Positions 22,142 to 34,300 of a DNA stretch of 64,000 nt are shown piece after piece. Both the position numbers and the translations under genes were made by a program. This stretch comes from Halicephalobus mephisto (lineage: Eukaryota > Nematoda > Chromadorea > Rhabditida > Panagrolaimidae). Location of the stretch: contig SWDT01000211.1 of NCBI GenBank assembly GCA_009193035.1, positions 248,001-312,000 on the forward strand, in the 5' to 3' direction. The first letter of the stretch is position 1; each line of letters starts with the position of its first letter. The notes under the pieces were generated by a model. It ran no database searches, was not told the DNA's origin, and saw only the letters and a program-made list of their open reading frames with translations.

Positions 22142-25100
22142 AGCTTCGACAGGTCTTCCAAAGTTGATGAAACAAGGTTCTGCTATTTTTTCCTTCACTT
22201 TATATGCATTCATGAAATTCTCCAAAGTATTACGTCCTTATGATAAATCTCAGGGCATAATTTCGCTAAACTACGAGAATTATGTGACTTCATGACCGTT
22301 AATCTAAGTAGAAAGTAAAGTAATCCGCTTGCTATAAGCGATTTTTTCCGGAACTGATAGCTTTGAAGACGGTATTAGGTACGCTTCCTGGTGTCCGTCA
22401 CTCAAACAATGGGTGATTATCTGCAAGAGTGTTGATAATATACTTAACATATCAGTGTCTTCGCAGATCAAAAGTCCTAGCACGTTTTCTGGTGCAGCTT
22501 TAATCTTAAGTTTTAGAATCGTTTGGGGAAGATTCTGGGTGTTCTTTCCGAATGGGGTGATTCTCATTAATTTTCCGCTGGACAATTAGAAGAGTGATGA
22601 TGATTGTATCTGACAGGGGAATACATGGTCCGGTCTGTGGAGAAGCCCAAACCTGATTTAGACGGAAGCAAATGTTTCATGATTAAACTTTGCAGAATGA
22701 CAAAACAAAGAACCACCAGAAGGCGATTCAAGATGGAGAGGTTCTAAAATAAGGGAATTCTTGATCCTCAACCTGATGATGAAATAATCTTTTTTCTAAT
22801 TTCTTCAAATGAATTTTGTTCAAAAGTAATATAAACAAAATTGAAAGTCGTTTCGCGAGAAACCAGCGTTTTATTTTCATTCTTCCTATGAAGGAATAAA
22901 AAAGACCAACGGAAAGTCGAAATGAGTACAGAGAACGAAATTTATAATAAAAAGAATAATAAAACGCTAACGTAATACGGATGACAAATATTTAAATAAC
23001 CTTTGAAACCCACTTATCCCAATTAAGCACTGCTTAAGACGGAAAATCGTGAGATAAGTCCATTCAGAGTATTTACAGCTTGAATACGGGAGGACTGTGC
23101 GTCGAAGGAAAAAGTAGAAAGTACTTAGGTAAATTTGAAAGGTGATTATTATAATCAATAATGACCGAAGTTTCTTTATCAATAAAATGAAATTTCATTT
23201 CGACATAATTTATCCTTTTCATCAATAACGATTTCTGGTCCAACTGTGGATGAAATGGAATTAGAGAACGATTTTAGTTCATTATTATATCTCATTCTTA
23301 TATACTCTACTAAATAGTAGGATTTACTTCAATATGTTCCATCTTTTCTTTGATTTATTTTAGTATACTTACTAGAGTAACTTCTTCCAAATACCCGACT
23401 TTAAAGGATTGCTAATGGAAGTAAAGTTCAAAACTTTGTTCTTTGTTCATATTGAAATCTTTCGTTGATATTTTTCTTATACATCTGTAGTGATAGTGTG
23501 ATCTGCAATGAAGGGAATTTGATCGTACACATCATTAACTTTTATTCTGATCTTGTGTTTCTTCACTGATGGAAGATCAGCTGAAATACTCATGATCTTA
23601 TTTAGAAGGTATCGGACTTCTCGGACGATGATCTGATTTCTCAATTCTATGTATAAGAAGTCATTAATTAATGTTCGACTCGCAAAGTAATGATAAATAT
23701 ATGGAAAGATTGCAAAATTTATGTTTTCGAGCCATTCTTTGTTTGTTTTCTTCATCTCACTTTCTTCTGAAGGTCACCATTATATTGTGTAAGTTGTTCT
23801 GTAATCAACAAGGTTGATTCCATTATTTATGACAAGAACATGTTACCACACCAAAAGTAGAAAGTGGAAAACAATAAATTTCAAAAGATCAGAAATAGAA
23901 CAAAAAAGAAGTTCTCTTACGATTGAAATTCAAACCACAATTTGAGATGAGTTTACAAAATTTATATCAATCAGATAATAATAATGATAATAATATTTAT
24001 ACCGTTCAAATTATTACTATCAATAATGAGAAAATACAATCATAAGACTATCTTTTGAAAAGGTATACAAAGTTGCTATAACTAAATGACTAACAGTGCC
24101 TTATTTAACAACAGAAGAAGGTTCCTCTCATGTTCAACTTCAACTTTAACGTTTCTTTTAACTCTTGCTTCAATTAATTTTCAAGGATAAGTCTTTTAAT
24201 AGTACAATTGCACTATCAATAAAACGAAGATCAATTATAACTCACAAAATAGATGACATAAGAACAGTAAGAGCTCGTTCTTCAGAGATGAATCCTAGTA
24301 CAGTTTTAATAATACTAAGGATAAATCAAGAAAATCTTAAAAAATCAGTTAGGAACTTACTTCGTTCGTCCCCAATTTCCTTATACATTGTTGCAAAAGA
24401 ACCATATTTAGTCATAGTTATTTATTCACTTAAGAAGCCTGTTTCACTTGTTCTTCAGACATAACACTTTCGTTTCCGCAACAAATTTCAAAAAATTAAC
24501 GGAAGATAGAAAATTCTGAAAAAAGAAAATAATATCCATCCTCAATTTTACAACCAAAAGATGGCCATAACTATGAAAAGGATGCTTTTCGAATCAAGAT
24601 TCATTCATTCCTAGATTTACAAAGACAAAATAGGCCTGAATAATACGTATACAAATCGTTGTTGAGAATCAAGTTTAAAAAATATTTCTTTTACACGAGT
24701 CAGATTAGTTATTCATTTCCTCAGAGGCTAAATCAACGCAATTCAGAACAGTCACTTTTATATACAAAATGCGATCTATTCTTTTTTTATAAAATTTTAC
24801 ACAGTAATAATCAATAAGAATGAGAATTTATGTGAATTTAAAGATGAAAAACTGAGTCTTCATATCGAAAGAAATACAATGATAGTCCATATCAATATAT
24901 TTCAAGCAGTTCTACAAACAGACAGGTTTAATCAACTCGATTAATAAAGGTTTTAAATACATTCTTTCCCAAAGATCTACACATTTACATTGAATTGTTG
25001 ATATTATAAGGAGGCAAATGATGTATTACATTGATATCTTTTAATGGACCCCATAGTGATAGGGACATATAAACAATTCGATTAATAAAAGTAGTAATGA

Positions 25101-25260
25101 GGATGGATCTTCAGTTTTCGGTTGATCCATCGCGTAGGTTTGTTTTTATCGCTTTGAAAGGATAATAGTTATGTTTACTGACGTCTTCTTCCACCCCCAA
25201 TTCGTTGTGAGGTGTCTAAGTTGTCCATTTAATCAATGAAGAATTAACGTCAACAAAGGT
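22142..25260. other. long AT-rich region with no firm gene
   Basis: Two minus-strand frames read fairly well: 22585-22304 (contains LLQIITHCLSDGHQEAYL, TTG at its left edge so probably an internal exon) and 23755-23477 (starts ATG, contains LNDFLYIELRN-like residues). Neither has neighbours, a matching splice partner or homology I recognise. The rest is 25-30% GC by appearance with no feature seen. Confidence 0.3.
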
Positions 25261-27692
25261 GATCGCCGATCAGGAAGCCTGCTCGCAGCATTGGACTTGA
25301 AAATGAGTGGGCACGAGAATAGCCTCCTCGACCGGAAAAGCCCACCTTATTTTGGCAGTCGATGAAGTTGATCCGGGTGGATGAAAGTTGTGGAGGCGGG
25401 AGCTTTTGCTTACGAATGTGAGTATCTGCAGCTGTCCCGTCCGCTCTAGGATCAACTCACCGTTCGGCAGATCGAGAATTTGCCATTGATGTGTCAATTT
25501 ATTGGTTCACATCCGAGTTCAATCGCATAAGACAATAACCACGAACGGACAAACAAATGCAAGCTTTTTAAACTTCGGAAATGAAAAGTTCCAGATCTCA
25601 TGGATCATCAATCAATTTTACTTTCATCTATTTCTTTCCCATGAAACTGACGGATCAACCTTAGGAGCAATTTCTCCAGTTTCTGAATTTGCTTTCCGGT
25701 TTGGGCGTCACCTAAATGCAAAATTAAAATCCTCTTGTTTTCTCGGAAATCGCGTTCGATTTCGAGTGTTCATGAACTCAGACATTCACCGATCTCCCTG
25801 CTTTTGCATTTCCGCGTTTATATAGGTTTACAATGATCTGATCGTCCTTGAGCCTTCATTTCGTCCCTAATAACCATCATGAATTAACGCAACCCCGGCA
25901 ATTTTCTCATTTTGCCAACTGGTTAGTTTTCGATGATGACTCATTTTTTCCTAAAAAGTTCATATCTAAAATAATTTGCTTTTTGTTCTTATATCAATTC
26001 CCATCTTCTTCAAAATTAATCATAGCATTTTATTAATATTTGACCTTTGAAAAGTCAGTGTTGATTCCGAATGTTCGACAAACAGTGGCCGCAAGCATTG
26101 TCAGCTGGCTTCCTCTTTGGTCTCTTGTCCACCGCACTCAGGCAAATGTGCTTTGAAAGTGACCCGATCGGGTCGATCGTTATGGCTATACTTGACGTAT
26201 TTTAATGTTCCTTTTCCTTTGCTTTTGTGGCATGCACACGTTAAGAGGAAGCTGAGCGACAGACCAACTTTGGTTCGTTCTTACAGGTACACAAAGTCAA
26301 GGCGTTAAAAGCTGATGGTTTGGTGGTTGACAGTCTTTGACGGTCGCAACTTGCCCAAAAATCGAAATTTCATGAACCATTCTTTTTATCGACAGGAACT
26401 GTCCAAGTTGGAGTTTTTTATGTGTCAAATTCCCCTCTTGAAAATACCTTATTCTCATTTCTTATCTTCGACCTTTGTCAGACAAGCCTTAATTTTTTCC
26501 TAACATTCTCTGAAGATTTCAATAATTGGTCATCAATAAAAAATTGGAAAATCGAGCTTTTCTTTAGTCTAAAACCCATATTTCGAAATGGTCTTATTAT
26601 AAAAACGGAAATGGATGTTATGAAATTTTCTCAACACGAATTTCCAGAATTTCCTGGAAAATCTCTAGAACTTTCGGTTTCAACTATCGATTTTAACTTT
26701 TCATTAATTTTGTCAGCATTCTACAGATTTCTACGAGATTATAAAAGATTTCAAAAGCTTTCGTAAAATTTCATAATTGATTTAAATTTTTATCTGTCAG
26801 TCTTCATCCATTAATTTACAGCTTTCTCTTTTTAAACAAGCTCATTGCTAGACGAATAATGGCTCTCATTTTGATAGTTTCGTGATTTAGAATCCAATCA
26901 AGGAATATTAAATTTACTATTCGCATTAGATTTAACAATATCGCTTATTACTGTACATATATTATACTCATTTCCTGTGCTTCATTTTTGCTAATTTTCT
27001 GAAAATGACCTTATTTGACCTTCGGTTAAAGAGCAAGTTACTGGATTTTTGAAAAATCGATATCCTCAGAATTTGATTATTTTTGATGGAAAGGTAGTAA
27101 TCTGAAGTTTCTTTTGATGAAATTACAACTTCTGAAATTTTCTGTGAAACTGACATTAGCTTTTAAAGATTAATATTTTGAAAAATTTCCTTGATAGCCT
27201 AGTAATTCAAATTACTTAGTTGAAACGGTCAGTAGAGCTAAAATTTTACATCCCTCAACAACTGTAGAGTCGAGAATGGGCTTCAGATGACCCACAAGAT
27301 AGGTTCTAAAACATGTTGTTCGTTGCAAAGAAAGATATATAGAAAATAGGTTTTTTTTGCATGGTTATAATTTTTGCAGTGAGATCTTCAGTAATGATAA
27401 TATTATCCAAGTATAGAGTTTTAAGGATTATCATCCCCAAAACAGGACATTAATAGCTCCTTTAGTTTTCGGAAAATTTGATGCTGTCTACTTTTCTGGC
27501 CTACACTGTGAATTCTTCCAAAGAGCTCCAATCTTTAGAAATAATCGGAAAAATTTTAGCAATGTTTTTCGTCTCTACAAAACTGAATCAGTTGTGAAAT
27601 AAAAATAAAAAGTAAAAAATAAAATATTTGTAAATAATTGTTTTTCACACTATTTATTTTTTATCTTTTTGTCCGAAAGTTTTATTTGATAT
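25261..27692. other. gene-poor region upstream of vinculin
   Basis: 25270-25500 (minus) shows two good donors (ACG|GTGAGT and TTC|GTAAGC) within a less AT-rich island, so it may be an exon of an unresolved gene. 26085-26310 is another less AT-rich island with no splice support. 26500-26770 contains the same degenerate TTCTAGAAATTTC-type stretches as 7.4, 34.2 and 37.1 kb. Confidence 0.3.
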
Positions 27693-27926
27693 TTAAGCGC
27701 GAAGAAATTTGAAATTTCCGGAAACGAGTCTGGAAGCATGTACTATTGTTGCTACTTGTAGGACCGCTGAACATAATCGTGGTACACCTGGTTGAGAGAT
27801 CTCAACGCCAAAGGCCACTGAATTCGAAGGAATTCTTTGATGCGCATGTGAAGCTCCGCCCATTGCTTCAGGATCGTCCGTGTGAACACTTGCTGCTAGC
27901 AGGAAGACCAAGAAAGCAGAGAGCAA
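27693..27926 (-). CDS. candidate small secreted protein, 5' end missing
   Basis: The frame opens at 27926 without an ATG and reads LLSAFLVFLLAASVHTDD, a signal-peptide core, then about 58 residues to a stop at 27693. AATAAA (27681-27686, minus) follows the stop by 6 nt, which supports a real 3' end. A first exon supplying the ATG must lie upstream on the minus strand; I found none in phase. No domain is recognised. A plus-strand frame at 27971-28199 lies just beyond it. Confidence 0.35.
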   Translation of the reverse strand: MLSAFLVFLLAASVHTDDPEAMGGASHAHQRIPSNSVAFGVEISQPGVPRLCSAVLQVATIVHASRLVSGNFKFLRA

Positions 27927-28376
27927 CGCTCAAGTCGCCTGTTTCGCTGAGTGAGCACAATCCTTAGTTTTTGTTGTGTATCGGCGAAAACCCCCAACAA
28001 AAAACCCGGAGGAGAAGAGACAGCCAAAGAACCGAGAAAGAGTACGCTATTTGCTCGGTGGAAGAGTCGAACGAGAAGCATAATATTTTTCGACGGACTA
28101 ACAAATTCTTCTCGCCCTCATTCACTCTCTTGGCAGTCCTCTTGCTTGCCGCCCTCACGATTTTTGCGGTAATCTTCCCTTCTGAGTGGAAGATAAGAAA
28201 GTAAGAGCCAAAGCGGCATCTGGAAGCCAGTCAACGGCGGATATCTGCCTGCTCCAGTCCTGCCGTTCAAGAGACCTGGCCTGATCAATTTTCTATTCCC
28301 ATTGCTATGTGTTGATTGATACCTAGTCCATCTAGACCTCCATAGATTTTATTCCCGAAGCTCAAACACAGTAATC

Positions 28377-31300
28377 ATGCCAGTTTTCCACACAAAAACC
28401 ATCGAGAGTATTCTTGAGCCCGTGGCTCAGCAGGTACCGTTTAATTTTATTTTTATCGACATCCTTATCTGTCCTGTATTTATAATTATGTCGAAATTTA
28501 TTGATTATTCAACGCTTCAATAATTTCCGGCTTTTTTGTTTTTTCAATCTTGTTCATCGACGAAAATTATTTTTTACCTCTGAATCCGATTAAAAACAAT
28601 TACAAGTTTTTAAGTTGGTGCAAATCCAAAAGCATTACTTTGTTATTTGCTTCTTTTTCTTTCCATTGTAGCAAAGAAGCCTCCCGGAAAGAAACAACAG
28701 TGTTGCGCGCTTTTTTTATTTGCATTCTTGGCCTGCTGACCGCAGGCGACTGACTCGCACTTTGAAATCCAAAGCTTCATTGTCCAAAACGACCAGTTTA
28801 CAACTCTAAACAGCAAATGACTGGTTTTCCAAAGAAGAATCAAAAAGAAAAGCAAAGTTATTTCGTTATCTTCCTTGGGATTCTTCAGAAGGCATCACTG
28901 ATTATTTTATTTTTTATCTAAAGAAAATTTTAATGATATCATAAAAATCAACTTTAAAAAAATCCATCTGTTCTTGCGTGGGAGATCAGAGGTTTTCTTG
29001 ATGACTTGAGATTTTTTAATTTCGAAAATCGCTAATCAGAGCGTGAAAATTAAATATCTAATCGATTTTGGCAAACGTATCGAGATTGATCAAGGAACCC
29101 CCTTTTCCAAGACCCTCTTCCTGTTGCTCTCGAATTCCGTTTCGCTAACTTAGTTGCTTTCTTCAAGCCGAAGATGAGTGTGGGTGGTGGCTATAGCTTT
29201 TTGTCTTGTCCGCCCGAGAGATCGGTTCTCTCACTTGCTGGCGATCTCTCGACCCGATTGTCTGGATGTGCGTATCACCTGGATCGAGTTTATCTCGCTG
29301 CTACTCGCTTGAAAACTTTACTGCGTAAATTTCAAGAGAAGACGCTTCAGTGTCTTTCCATCAGTCTATGGATAAATATAGAGCAAGCTTTTTCGACAAG
29401 CTGCATCTTTTCAGTTTTACTCAATTTATCGCAAATGTTTCTGCAATGAAAACAAAACAGAACCCGAAGCCGGAAATCTAAAAAGTGGACAATAGGTAGC
29501 CAAAGGCAAAAGGAGCATCAAGGAACATGTTGGTTGTCTCGGGTTGCGGATAAATCCGATTACAAGACCCGTTTCTTATTCCGGCTTTTTTCCTTTCGAT
29601 GACATTTTGATTCTCATTTTGCATCTTTCGATTTATATTTTTCCCTAAAATATTAAATGTGCCGGAAAAATTGTTATAAAAAGTTGGGATTGTCTAATTA
29701 TGATGCTACAGTTTGTAGAATCTGTTTGGCCAAAGTTAGATTCATAACGAAATATGTAAATGAGGAGGTGGGGGTTTGTGTCTTATCGATTGCTTCCATT
29801 TAGTGAATTCTGGAACAGGTGCTTGCCCTAAGTTGACCTTTCGTTTGTTTACTGCTCAGTTTCTGATCCTGTCTTCTTCAAAGTAGTGACAGCTGACTGT
29901 TTAGTATCACTTTTGGCAAATGTCCTGTCCATTCAAAAAATCCGGCAAGAAAACATTCATTTTATTATGTTTCCACAAATTGGATTTATCTAGTCCAAAA
30001 GCAAAAATATGAATTTACAATTATTGACATGGGAAAAGAATTTCAATAAAAATGAAAATTTTATTTCAAATCAACTTAGGTAGATTTATGGCCTTTGTTC
30101 TTTCTTCGCGCCCTTTTGGCGAAATGCCTGTTTAATTTTCTGTATTTATTCCTATGTTGTGTAAAGCAAAAAATCTTGAATTGACGTCTTTGAGGGGGTT
30201 CAAAAAATTTCAAAACTTCGTTCAAATAAAAAACATATAATGATCCCTTCGTGAAACTTGATCTACATCTCGTCGATGAACAAGGAAGAAAGAATTGCAA
30301 AAAATTATACCAAATAAATCCATGAAAATTGTTGTCCTGTGCTTTGTCCTTGTGCTTGCTTCATGTTCGTCTGCTTTAGTTGCATCTAGCAATCTCGGTG
30401 GTGGAGAATTATGCACAACGTCATCGCCAGGAGAATGGACTGACTCCGAGCGTCAGAAGTGCTGCTGGAACTCCTAGAGTGGTTTCTGCACTTTCTGAAG
30501 GACGTCTGAATGCGATTTCAACTCCTCATCTCAATAATCTGGGGCAATCCATCTCCATGGCTGCACTCAGCACTCCGACTATCCACATCAACAACGACAC
30601 TCTTTCCAGAGCTTCCAGCAGGAAATCTCTTGGTGGTCAGTCTGAGTTCATCTATCCGGATACGATCAGGACCAAGATCTCGAGCGATGAATGTCCTGTT
30701 TGTCAAATCCTCATGCCCAAAGGGCCACATGGCTGTGTATGTGTAAATGAAGAACTAATCACGAAAGCTTTTGCCAATGCTAATAATTAATTTGTCCACA
30801 AGCTCACACTTCTCGGATCTTTCTGTTTCCATGTTGTTATTACCTTAAAGGGATTGATGACGTTATTTATTATTTTAGGTATCACGATTGGTGATCCTGC
30901 ATGAAGAAGCAGAAGATGGCAATGCTATGCCAGATCTCACTCGTCCAGTCGGAGCCGTGGCTCGGGCAGTCGATAATCTCATCAAAGTCGGCTATGATAC
31001 CTGCCACTCTTCAGATGATAGGATTCTCCAACAGGACATGCCTCCGGCACTTCAACGTGTCGAGGTTTCTTCAAAGCTCCTCGAAAGCGCTTGTAACGAC
31101 TTGAGAGTCGATCCTTACTCTGGTCCAGCAAGAAAGAAGCTTATTGATGGATCCCGTGGTATTCTTCAAGGCACTTCTGCTTTGCTACTCTGTTTCGACG
31201 AGTCAGAAGTCCGCAAGATTATTCGAGGTTGTCGTAAAGTTCTTGATTACTTAACAGTCACAGAGGTTATTGAAACCATGGATGACTTGAGTCAATTCGT

Positions 31301-34300
31301 CCGTGATATCACTCCTTGGTTGACCAGAATGTCCAAGGATATCGACGCTAGAGAGAAAGAACTCACCCATGTTGTCCATCGAGAGATTCTTGTCAGATGT
31401 ATGGATGCTGTCAAGACTCTTTCTCCAATTCTCGTTTGTGCCATGAAGATTTTTGTTCAAATTAGTGAAGAAGGCCAAAAGGGTGTTGCTGAAGCAGCTG
31501 ACAACAGAGATTACCTTGCTCGCAGAATGACTGATGATGTCAACGAGATTATTCGTGTCTTACAACTGACTACTTACGACGAAGACGAGTGGGATTCTGA
31601 CAATGTAACCGTCATGAGAAAGGCCCTCAGTGCCGCTCAATCCTTGTTGGGTGCTGCTCTTGACTGGTTAGCAGATCCTAGAGCAAGACCAGGTGCTGTG
31701 GGAGAAAAAGCCATTCGTCGTATTCTTGAATATTCTGAAAAGATTGCTTCTCGTTCACTGCCAGAGGATCAATATGCCATCAGACACGCAATTTCTGAGA
31801 TCCAATCGCTTGCTGATACTATTTGTGAACTCAGAAATGCTGGTCGTTATGATAATCAAGGACTTGCTCAAAGCTGTGCTCAGAAACTCAAGGATCTCGT
31901 CGGCACCAAAGAAAGCCAAGGAGTTCTCCCCTATGCTCTCATCAACGCTCAAAGAACTGGAGGAGCTCATCCCGCTCATACTGCTGGAGGAAAACTCGAA
32001 CAAGCTCTTCGTTGGCTCGATAATCCAGGAGTCGATGATGGAGGACAAGGACTTCAAGCCATCCGATCCATACTTGATGAAGCTCGTCGTCTCGCTGATC
32101 AACTTCCAGCAGCCGAACGTAATCAACTTCTTAATCTCTGCTCGGATATTGACCGACTTGCTAATCAATTGGCTGATCTTGAACGTCGCGGTCTCGGCAA
32201 CAGCCCTGAAGCTCATGCTATCCGCAATCAACTCAGGGACAAACTTCGTGAGCTGGCCGATTTCATGAAGAGAATGCTCACAGACAAGGTTGTCGAAGAC
32301 TTTGCTGACATCACTACTCCATTGAAGCTCTTCGTAGAAGCTGTCTATGCCCCTCCAAATACCCCTAACCGCGGTGTTAACTTTGAAGATCGTGCTCAGA
32401 ATCTACAAGAACATGCCAACAGGTGGACGAATACTGGAACTCTTGTTGCCAAATGTGGTCCATCTAGCAACAAAAAGGTTATCGAAGGACTCATCGATGC
32501 AACTACTCAGGTCAAGAACATGACTCCTCAAGTCATCAAAGCCGGAAAAATCAGACTGCACAATGATACCGACTACGCCAATCAACACTTTGAAAATCTC
32601 CGAAAGGAATATTCTGATGCTCTCAATCGCCTTCGTTCTTACGTTGATGACGCCATCGACACTGGTGACTTTGTCCGGGCTTCTGAAACGGTAAGTTCTT
32701 AAAACACATAATGATAGATTATTTTGACTTCTTTAGGCAATGCGTCGTTACACTAATCGTTGCGAAGACGCTATTCGAGACAACCAATCTCAATCCATGG
32801 TGGATAACACTTCTCAGATTGCAAGACTCGGTAACCGTGTTTTGATGGCCGCGAAGAATGAAGCAGATAATAGTGAAGAACCCAGCTTCGTTCAACGAGT
32901 GAATCAAGCAGCTGCTCAACTGCATTCCGGTAAGTACAAGAGCGGGTTACTTGCTTTGATCGAGCGACTTGAGCTGATTTTCCAGTTTGGTCTTCGTCTT
33001 ATATCTTTTTGGGAACAAATTTAATCACTCTCTTGGAATGTAGGTACCCCTCTTAGATAACATATCTTTTAGCGAAAATCTCATCTATGCATAGGAAGGA
33101 ATCTTAAGAATTGAGTTTTTTCAGTTCTTTGTATAGTGAGTCATTTCAATCTGTCCATCAATCAATTTGAGGATGAAGAAAAGTAATTTGAATTATTATT
33201 TATATTTATGGGGACAACAAAGTATTAGGGATTCAAAACATTAGTTCCAAAGTCCACAAGACTGACTTTTACGAAGATTTTCTAATAATCTTTTCATGAA
33301 ACTTATCTAAAAAATTATTGAATTTACAAGATCTTCTTTAATCTGCAAAATCTTGAACCAATTATCTCTTTTTATAAAAAGTAATAAGTAGTCATGTTAA
33401 GACATATTTGAGAAATTCAAATCTAAAGAAATTTACCAGAACCTATCATCTCCAGTTTAATTATTCTGATTAAATTACAATGGTTGTATTAGCATATTTT
33501 GATCATAAGTACACGAGTATTATAGAATCATTTATAATTGAGCGCAATCAATGGCGACATTGTAATTGCATGCAATCAATGTGTTCGGGCCATTTTTCTC
33601 TGTTATTAAAAAGGTCTGAACGCGTTGATTGTATTCAAATATAATCAACTCTCATTACATTACAATGCCGCCATTGATTACATTCAATTAAAATTTCGCA
33701 TATAAGGAGTGTGGTTAGCAGTTCTTACGTATTGATTATGCTTAGTTACAAGTGATTCTACAATATCTATGTAAGATCATTATAGAAATAACATATTCAT
33801 GCATCAGAGTTTTATTTTCAAAATAACGAAGGACCTTTGTAATCCTCTTGAGTTCAGAAATTTCTAGCGATCGTTGTTTATCACTCACGATACTTTGTTT
33901 GAATCTGACACTTTTATAGATTTGTCGCATTCTATTAGCTTCTATGGTCTCAAGGATTTCGCGACGAGAGTTTGTGTTCTTCAACATAGTATAATGCTTG
34001 ATTCAACTGAAAACGGTTGATAGAAATGCTAGTAAAAGAAAAAAGACAGTTGAAATTTAACTTGCGCTGGGTTTTCCCCTACTTGTGGACATTTGCTTTG
34101 TCTTTTTTAAATTTTATTGTAAAACAGAATTTTGTTGAAATCTTTTGGATTTCCAAAATTAAGTTAAAAGTTTTCTAAAAATTATAGAATTTCGTAGAGA
34201 TTTTCAGAGTCTAATGAACTCTTTTGAAACCATTTGGAAGTTTTCAAAGGATTATAGAAATTCGCATTGAAGGAACTATGTTCAACCTCATTTCTATTTT

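Noticed and set aside
27971..28199. Plus-strand frame with a TM-like segment ending at a GTAAGA donor
   Set aside because: No ATG (opens on TTG), no partner exon found before the vinculin start, and the region is probably vinculin promoter or 5' UTR.
30321..30476. 52-codon frame with a signal-peptide-like start ([18 protein letters not shown])
   Set aside because: Overlaps the better-supported nested-gene exon in another frame; its first half coincides with that exon's polypyrimidine-rich intron end.
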